A stretch of 64,000 nucleotides of DNA from assembly GCA_020205615.1 (NCBI GenBank), contig CM035160.1, positions 122,316,605 through 122,380,604 on the forward strand. Direction: 5' to 3'. The notes under the pieces are model-generated. The model made no database searches, was not told the origin of the DNA, and saw only the letters and a program-made list of their open reading frames with translations. Below are positions 56,901 through 64,000 of this stretch, one piece after another. Each line of letters opens with the position of its first letter. Position 1 is the first letter of the stretch. The position numbers were made by a program, and so were the translations under genes. The DNA is from Panax quinquefolius. Taxonomy: Eukaryota > Streptophyta > Magnoliopsida > Apiales > Araliaceae.

Positions 56901-57638
56901 AGCACCTCCGATAAGGATAGGTATATAAACCTACTTATCAAGAGATGAGGGTCAGGGTTGTGATATCCATCGCTCTGCCGTAAAATGTGCAAAGGTGCCC
57001 TCAAAATCCATACACATGATAAACCTGAATCCACCGGCGTCATCATCACCTCACGGTCCAACAAATAGAGAGACTGAGTCTGGTGAAACCTGTGCTCAGA
57101 CAATGCCCTGAGGTAACCCCAGGGACAACGATGAGGAAGGATGGAAAAGAACGCCCCAAATCCCCAATCATGCACAATCGCTCTATAGTCAGGATGCAGA
57201 GCCTGGTACATGGAGTGAATGCTAAACCAATTCCCTCGAGGTTGTGTAAAGCCAAGAACCTACATGAAATGAAGATTGACATCAAAATCCTTTACTCCTC
57301 ATCAATAGGAAAGAAGGAAGATTAAAGATCAAACTTGATACCTCGTTGGCATGCAAGTACATCGAGGGATGTCGACTCAAATCAACCAGAAGCTCTGGGT
57401 TTGCCACCTGAATACTCAGGAGGTCCCTACGGGGAACATGTGCAACAGGAGCTGGGTCTGCAACTGAAACATCCTCCTCCTCATCCTCGACGTCCGACAC
57501 ATCAACCTGGACAGGACGTATCACCGCCTCCACTAATCGACGAGGTTGTCTAACAGAACGGGGTCGAGACACTTCAGAAGCCCTACTCCGTACACCAGAA
57601 GTGGTCCTGCGAGAACTACTCGGCTGATCCGGATCCAT

Positions 57639-57912
57639 AATATATGGACAAAAGTCTCTAAATCACCTTAGAAAGGGTGTGGTAATTTTAACTTGGAGCT
57701 TTCTTTTCAAAATGCATTTTTATGACTACATGCATGCATGCATTGCTTTAACATACGTCTACAGTAGAGTTAAAAATGCATGAATATTGAATGCTTACAT
57801 TTTAAAATTTTTTGCCATAGTCCCCTCTGTAAATAGGACTATCCACATGCATATAGACATGACTAGGTGGCCATTCAGTAGCACACCTGCCCACAATCAT
57901 ATACATACTATA
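57639..57912 (-). other. Region upstream of the mobile-domain gene
   Basis: No coding sequence. It holds a CATGCATGCATGCATTG run near 57730. It may include the promoter of the gene starting at 57638, but no clear TATA box is seen. It ends where element D begins. Confidence 0.45.
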
Positions 57913-60316
57913 TGTAAGACCCCAACTTATTATAAATAAAATTGAATTTCCTCTATTTATTATTGTGAATAATAAGGTGATAAATTGATATAATGTTTTG
58001 GTTATGGGTGAAATGTGCAAATTTTGCAAAATAAGCAAGTGGTTATAAAATATTCATTGTTGTTGTGGGAATATTAGTTTGGTGGTGTGGAATATTCTTC
58101 TTTGTCGAGGAATATTAAATGCAACGACCATTGCGACCATTTGTGGGCCCCATAATGGATAACAGTCGGATGAAGAAAATGAAAAGTTTGAGTTTTTATA
58201 AATAACGGTGTAATGGTTACTGTTAACATTGTTGGAATACCCGGTGGTTAAAATCTGATGTCTGGCATGGTTGCACAATGAGCACACCAGTATTGCATAA
58301 TATTTTTGAAATTATTGATTCTTACGTAAGAAGTCACTACTCAATAATTGTTACAGTAATTATTGTTCAATATTTTATCTTATTGGTTTAATAATTATTG
58401 CATTGATATTTTATATTATTGTTGTTTCAATAATTAACACTGCACAGTATCTCCATTATCAGATCAATAATTCATATTATTCGAATAATATTATTAGATA
58501 GCATTATTGGCAATGTCTAAGGAAGTTCTGTCTAGGAAAAGGGTTTGGTCAGAAATCCTTATCGGAAAGCCCCCTCTTTCCTGGGAATGACCTGGTTGTC
58601 ATAATTGTGATTCTGCAATATTATTTGTGAATAATTAGTTATTGATTTATATGATGGATATATTTATTTTATGTATTTATAAATGAAGGAATTAAAGCTG
58701 AGGTGTTTTATTAGTATTTTGTCGGAATGGACGTTTTGAAAATCGCCCGTATGTGAATTTCGGTCATTTTTCGTTTGGAATTTGAGAACACTTAAACTTA
58801 CAAAGTTGTAGAGAATTAAATTTCCTATGGAAAACATATGAGATTTTAATTTTTCTAATAAAAGGGCTATTTATTATGAATTGTTGAAGTTATGGAAAAT
58901 ATAATGTTTTTATTAAAAATATGGTGGGCCCCACTTTTGGTTGGTGAGTAATGAAATGTGCTGGAATTTATTTTCAAAAGTGGTGGGCTTAAATAGTAGC
59001 ATGTAAAGCCATCGGGTAGCAGGTTAGTCTGCTATGGCGTTCTAAGCATTTTCCTATAAATAAGGTGCTTAGTTAGAATTGAAAATCACACCATAAACAA
59101 GTTTTCTCTCTTTCTCTCCCTATATTATCGAGCGTATTTTGTGAGTATTTAGATACTTTGTGAGTTCTTTATTCATCGGTCAAGAAGATTCCTTCACCTT
59201 ATACTGATATTCCGATCGTAAATCTTGATATTTTGAGGTAAGGGATGTTATTTTCTTCATAATGATGTTATTATTTCAATATCATAAAACCAAAATGTTG
59301 GTATGGATTTTATTGCGGAGTTTCTATCTTTTTGTGTTGGGGTTACTAGTCATGTATACGACACTATTCATAGAAAAAATGAAATTTTCTTTTCTTTGTC
59401 CAAGTTGTCTATTATGGTTACTGTCTTTGATTGTATCCATGTTTTGATCTTTATTCTTGAATTTTGCTCCACAATTGATTATTATAAGGTATTTTAAAAC
59501 TTGGATAAACTAAAGTACGAATCCCTAATCTTTGATCTTTTATCTCACTGGATTCATTTTCTTTAAGATATTTTTCATCATCCTCAGTCCTAAATGATGA
59601 TATTACTGAATATCTTTGGCCTATAGTTCAAAGATGAATGATTAACTAATGAATATCTTTGGCCCGTAGTGAAAAGATGAAAAGGTGTTGAGATGAACAT
59701 GACCAACTGGTGATACAAATGAATATCTTTGGTCTGTAGTGCAAAGATGTATATTTGATTCAAGATGTATATTGATTGATGTTACAGGGATAAAATATTG
59801 ATGATGGACTTTTAAATCTTAGAAGATAGTAGAATTCTTTCTCTACTTGACTCTTCTAATGGATTGTTGTTTCCGCTGCAGTTGTTGATCTAAAACTTGT
59901 TGTCTATTATATTTTATCAGATTTTTCCCTGTTGAAGACTAATGATAAATTTTTGTATATTATCTTAGTCATAAAATTCTTTACTGGGCTAGTTGAGCTC
60001 ACCCTTTTCCTTTTTGTTCCATTTTTCTTCCCAGGAGGTGAGAACATAGTAGGAACTAGATAGGGTATGGAGTGATGGTTCCGGATAGTTGTATTAGTAG
60101 TCCTCACTATTTTGTAAAATAGTGTATCAATAATTGTAATGAGGACTCTTTTTGAGTTTGTATACTCTCTATTAGACAATAGTTGTATTCAAACTCACAG
60201 TATATGTGTTGTCATATTTTGCACGACAATTGTATTACTGAAGTTGTATTTGTTTATGTATCATGTATTTGGCGACTCAGAATGGGTGCTGTATACCTAT
60301 TTTAGGGGCGTTACAG
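57913..60316 (+). repeat. 5' LTR of element D (2.40 kb)
   Basis: TGTAAGACCCCAACTTATTA…AGGGGCGTTACA. TATA box TATAAATAAG at 59055-59064, nested hairpin AGTCCTCA…TGAGGACT at 60099-60147, and AATATCTTTGGCC-GTAGTG repeats at about 59605-59750. The 58-bp array is nearly absent, which makes this LTR the shortest of the family. Confidence 0.9.
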
Positions 60317-60318
60317 TT

Positions 60319-60330
60319 GGTATCAAAGCT
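60319..60330 (+). other. Primer-binding site of element D
   Basis: TGGTATCAAAGC, two bases after the LTR end, as in element C. Confidence 0.87.
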
Positions 60331-60502
60331 TAGGGATATGATCCCTGGCTGAGATGTGAGACAAGAACTAGGAGGGGAGAGACAGGGAATTCCTTTGCTA
60401 GTATGACCTGACTAAGTTTATTTGGTATTTATTTGGTTGGTCAGAGTATAGGGATAATATGTGACATGTTAATTAACCCTTGTTTTGTGGCAGTATTTGA
60501 GA

Positions 60503-60647
60503 ATGGCAGCTGCAAATATTAAGAAAATGAAGTGAATCAGACCGTGCAGACACCTTTAATCACCACTTAGGGGAACCTGCAACATGAAGGCAATATTCAT
60601 CCTATAAACAACACTACCGAACAAATGATGAATGATGGGATGTTTAG
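60503..60647 (+). pseudogene. gag: Gag N-terminal fragment, element D
   Basis: ATG at 60503 after TTGAGA. The first ~10 codons reach a TGA at 60533. The following bases still match the Gag N-terminus of C (its NNTNQMMNDGMF region) before element E cuts in at TTTAG. Non-functional. Confidence 0.75.
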
Positions 60648-63433
60648 TGTAAGACCCCAGCTTTTATAAATAAAGATGAATTTTTTATAAATATTATTTT
60701 TGAATATTATGGAATAAATTTGATATAATGTTATAGTTGTGGGTAATATTTATAAATTTTGCAAAAGTAAGCAAGTTGTTATAAAATATTCGTTTGGTGG
60801 GGAATATTCTTTTTGTCGGGGAATATTAAATGCGGCAGCTCAATCGATGGTGGGACCCCCCACAGCGGAAGTATTATCGTAGTTAGAAAAGCGACAAAAT
60901 TATCTTTCTATAAAAATAACGGCGGAGAGGTGTTACTGTTAAAAGCTGTTGAACTACCCGGTAGTAAAAGAAATGCGATGTCTGGCGTGGTTGCGTAGTA
61001 GCACACGATATTGATTATTGATCTTTACGTGAAAGTCACTTAGCTATACTCGATTATTACTTTCGATAATTCTTGCATCATATCTCTTATATTATTGATT
61101 CAATTATTGTCACGATATCATCATATATAATATGTTATATTATTAATTGAGACGACAAGTTATAAATGATTAATAATTGTTGAAAGATTAAATATGTGTT
61201 GATTAAAAATAAAATGATTTGTGGTAATATTTATTCGATCCTTGATGTATATAAAAAGTGCATTATGAGGGCGTTTGTGGTAAGTTTGATTATTTTATGG
61301 GGGCCCATATGTCATCATCTAAGAGTCTCTTCGTCGATAGTATTTACCTTTGTGAATAGTAATTACCTTTGTGAATAATAGTATTTACCTTTGTGAATAG
61401 TAATTACCTTTGTGAATAGTAATTACCTTTGTCATAGTATTTACCTTACGTCGATAGTATTTACCTTTTGAATAGTAATTACCTTTGTGAATAGTAATTA
61501 CCTTCGTCGATAGTATTTACCTTCGTCGATAGTATTTACCTTCGTCGATAGTATTCACCTTCATCAATAGTAATTACCTTCTTCAATAGTAATTACCTTC
61601 GTCGATAGTAATTACCTTACCGTCGATAGTAATTACCCCTTCGCAATAGTAGTTGTCCCTTGATATTACGAGAGTTAAGCGCCTCTTGATTGTTCGAGGG
61701 TTAATTACCCCTTCATGAAATAGTAGTTGTCTCTTGATATTACGAAGTCATTTTGACCCTTCGTTAAGACCAAGAGCCACCCTCGGTTTTTCTATAAATA
61801 GAAAGCTCATTCTTTCATTATTTCTTACGAATTCATTGAAACTACAGAGAGAAACTATAGAGAAAAGAAGAAAAGTATTACTTACTTCTTCTTTTCCAAT
61901 ATTCAGTTCTTCTAAGGTAAGGGATATTATTTGTTGTACTCGTAAAGGGTGTTATTCTTTCTTATTCATGAAGAGAACTTACATTATTCCATTCTTTATT
62001 ATTACATTGGAATAACTTTTGTATCTGTGGCATACCCTATACTTGGTGAAATCCTCTGTTATTCCATTCTTTATTATTACATTGGAATAACTTTGTATCT
62101 GTGATACCCTATACATAATGTATGTATGTGGTTTACCCTATACTTGGTGACATTCTTCTATTATTACATTGGAACATCACATGCATGTGTTTTACAGGAC
62201 TGGTTTCCGTCTTTATCATTACATTTGGAATATCCTATCATGTGTTTTTACAGGATGGTTCCATCTTTATTATTACATTGGAACATCCATCGGTTGTGAA
62301 TTTCACGACTGGTTTTAGTTATTTATTATTACATTGGAATAACTTTTGCTGTCTTGCGATCTATCGCATGCGTGGTGATTTCTTTTGTTATTCCATTCTT
62401 TATTATACCCGGTTGGTTAAAACTTTGACTTATATACTCCATGAAATTAGTAGAATATCCTTGATATTTGCGTTTCATCCGATTATCTTTTCATGGAAAT
62501 ATTCTTGATCATTCTTGAATTTTACTCTACAAAAGCGATTATCTTGTTGACAATTTGGGCGTTAATAATTCCTAGATAAATTAATTCTTGAACTTGTTTT
62601 ATTGAATTCTTATATCATTGTCATCATCCTCATGTTTATATTATGTTGAAAGTTATCTTTCTTTCGTGCATAGATGAACTTAGTATGATTATGACCGAGG
62701 ATTCATTCGGTATAATCATGGCTTGATATAAATGATGTGACAAAAAGTCCTCGATGGCTTTGTAATGCGATGATGGATAGTTTTTGGTATGATTATGACC
62801 GAGGGTGATTCGGTATAGTCATGACCATTGATAATTTGATGAAAATCCTTGGCCAGTAGTGCACAGGGATGATTAGATATTGTGGTTTATTCATTAAAGC
62901 GAGTCTTAGTGATAAAAATTGATGAAAACCTTTTAAAACCTAAAAGATAGTAGACTTTATTTTCTACTTGACTCTTTTAATGGATTGCGTATTCATTGCG
63001 ATTAAAAAGCTGGTTGTCTATTGTATTTTATCGGTTTAACATTGTTGAAGACTATTGATAATTTATTACGCATTATCTTAGTTATAATATTTCTTCTTGG
63101 GCTAGTTGAGCTCACCCTTTCTTTCACCTGTTCTCTTGAGGAAATGAGAATATAGGCCGGACGAGTCGGGGAAGCGGAGTAATGGTCGAGAGGATAGCAT
63201 TAGTAGTCCTCACTATTACGTGAAATAGTGTGATAATAATTGTAATGAGGACTCCTTTTGAGTATGGATATTGTCTAAATGACAATATTCTATTAGAACT
63301 CTCGGTTTATGTATTGTATTTATGTTACACCATGACGACCCAAGATGTATAATTAAGTTTGTATTTGAATTTATGTACCATGTAAGTGGCGACCCAAGAT
63401 GGGTGGCGTATACCTAATTTTGGGGGCGTCATG
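60648..63433 (+). repeat. 5' LTR of element E (2.79 kb)
   Basis: TGTAAGACCCCAGCTTTTAT…GGGGGCGTCATG. TATA box TATAAATAG at 61793-61801, a unique 19-bp array at 61331-61660, 58-bp-type repeats at about 61980-62390, and the hairpin block near 63204-63255. The terminal CA of the family has become TG. Confidence 0.9.
61331..61660 (+). repeat. 19-bp minisatellite, about 17 copies
   Basis: Unit GTCGATAGTATTTACCTTC with variants (GTGAATAGTAATTACCTTT). It lies upstream of the LTR TATA box. The other LTRs have only a few GATTCACAT-ACTATT pieces at this place. Confidence 0.93.
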
Positions 63434-63435
63434 GT

Positions 63436-63447
63436 TGGTATCGAGCT
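63436..63447 (+). other. Primer-binding site of element E
   Basis: TGGTATCGAGCT after the LTR, one or two bases off the sites in C and D. Confidence 0.75.
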
Positions 63448-63597
63448 TAGGGATATGATCCACAGGCTAAGATCTTGAGATAAGAACTAGGAGGGAGGCG
63501 AGAAATTCCTTATTTAGTATGACCTACCTAAGTTTATTTGTTATTTAATTGGTCGATCGAGTATAGGGATAATATTTGATATATTAATTAACCCTTT

Positions 63598-64000
63598 TGC
63601 TTCACAATTCCTTTTCGGGTAATAAGAGTGTAGCTAGGTCGGCGAGAGTAACGATGGAATAGAGCGGTGGTCATCATTTAGTAGTTATATTTGGTGAATC
63701 AACTAGGGTGAAAGCGAACCCAGCGTTGGAAGAGTGTTTTGCCACTATCATACAAGATGTCTAATGACATACAACCTCGTGTCATCATAAAACGGGGTTG
63801 TGCTCATCCACTTATTGAGTATATTCTGAGCCCTACCTATATGATCTTGGTGTTTGTTTGAAGTATAATTCTCAATTTGAGGCGGTGGAGATAATGATAA
63901 GTCGAGAGACTCACCATTGGGAAGAATATGATAGTAATCTTCTCATTTTTCTTTGGGGTCTCTATTGGGTAAACCAAGGATAATTACGTGGCCATATGAT
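63598..64000 (+). other. Internal sequence of E or of another insertion
   Basis: After the shared leader the sequence no longer resembles the gag start of C or D. A short frame near 63710-63760 reads KANPALEECFATIIQDV, and no family was recognised. It may be a divergent gag or a further insertion; the window ends before this can be settled. Confidence 0.4.

Larger units (their letters stand above)
49276..57638 (-). pseudogene. Plant mobile domain (MAIN-like) gene split by element G
   Basis: Minus-strand exons can be traced. Exon 1 is 57638-57342 (MDPDQPSSSRRTT…LHANE; Pro/Ser/Arg-rich, acidic), donor GAG|GTATC. Exon 2 runs from 57259 (acceptor TGTAG) to about 56941 and has ALSEHRFHQTQSLYLLDREVMMTP, like the mobile-domain ALVERW…THTFHL start. 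Element G then intervenes. Beyond it an exon ends at 50204 (GFYQFLL|GTAAG), and the last exon runs 50124-49276 (FWAYERLL, PRGRRWHHS, ELLTADVIKWIPY), matching the second half of the mobile domain. The last exon is one frame with three stops (49654, then V-stop-DP and T-stop-RLD). MAIN and MAIL1 act in gene and transposon silencing; that role cannot be assumed here. Confidence 0.6.
57913..60647 (+). mobile_element. Element D: chromovirus 5' end, broken by element E
   Basis: 5' LTR 57913-60316, primer-binding site 60319-60330, leader, and the first ~145 bases of gag from 60503, where element E inserts at 60648. The remainder would lie right of the window. It is of the same family as A, B, C and E by LTR ends and leader. 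Confidence 0.87.
60648..64000 (+). mobile_element. Element E: chromovirus 5' part, inserted in D
   Basis: 5' LTR 60648-63433, primer-binding site ~63436-63447, leader to about 63597, then other internal sequence to the window edge. The insertion is inside D's gag; the expected target duplication would be TTTAG (60643-60647). The second end is outside the window. Confidence 0.85.

Noticed and set aside
1..64000. tRNA, rRNA, snoRNA or microRNA genes
   Set aside because: No cloverleaf, rRNA block or clear precursor hairpin with conserved arms was recognised; tRNA-like matches are primer-binding sites only.

Overview
The window is nuclear DNA of a flowering plant, probably a eudicot. It is AT-rich and almost wholly built of LTR retrotransposons, several nested inside one another. 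The pol proteins are of Ty3/gypsy chromovirus (Tekay/Del) type, and the host-gene pieces (BURP/polygalacturonase beta subunit, plant mobile domain) belong to plant families. No intact protein-coding host gene, RNA gene, CRISPR array or bacterial-type operon was found. The species cannot be named from the sequence alone.

Layout. (1) 1-4630: old, very AT-rich LTR-like DNA on the minus strand, with ~211-bp palindrome-centred repeats, alternative hairpins and a cluster of AAACCCTAA teloboxes. (2) 4631-9566: element A (+), a chromovirus whose 5' LTR remnant is fused straight to RNase H; its pol frame is open except for four in-frame stops. (3) 9571-14391: older LTR-like blocks, including a second, opposite-strand copy of the palindrome-repeat family. 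(4) 14392-22250: a region with 50-bp and 32-bp minisatellites and a minus-strand LTR, into which element F (15030-21047, TSD CCTGC) inserted. F is a gag-only, non-autonomous element. (5) 22275-41068: a Stowaway-like MITE split by chromovirus B (22456-40968, TSD GTAGT), which is split in turn by chromovirus C (29233-39457, TSD TAAAC). (6) 41069-44463: Helitron-like ~118-bp units, then fragments resembling a BURP/PG1-beta gene and perhaps the largest subunit of RNA polymerase I. (7) 44464-46737: a diverged LTR-like block. (8) 47213-57638: two minus-strand genes of the plant mobile domain (MAIN-like/DUF7745) group. Both carry in-frame stops, and one is split by element G (50435-56900), a relative of F. 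(9) 57913-64000: chromovirus D (+), broken in its gag region by chromovirus E (+), which runs off the window.

How the parts relate. A to E are one family: LTRs of 2.4-2.8 kb starting TGTAAGACCC and ending GGGGCGTCACA, a PBS close to TGGTATCAAAGC (initiator tRNA-Met type), a polypurine tract AAGAAGGGGAGGT, and a gag-protease-RT-RNase H-integrase-chromodomain order. F and G encode only a Gag-like protein with a degenerate protease remnant and would need enzymes in trans. Coordinates of target-site duplications, deletion junctions and stops were read directly from the sequence. Family names come from motif recognition without database searches. No previously undescribed defence or enzymatic system is evident; the unusual content is in the structure of the repeats, the nesting history and the mosaic of gene fragments.
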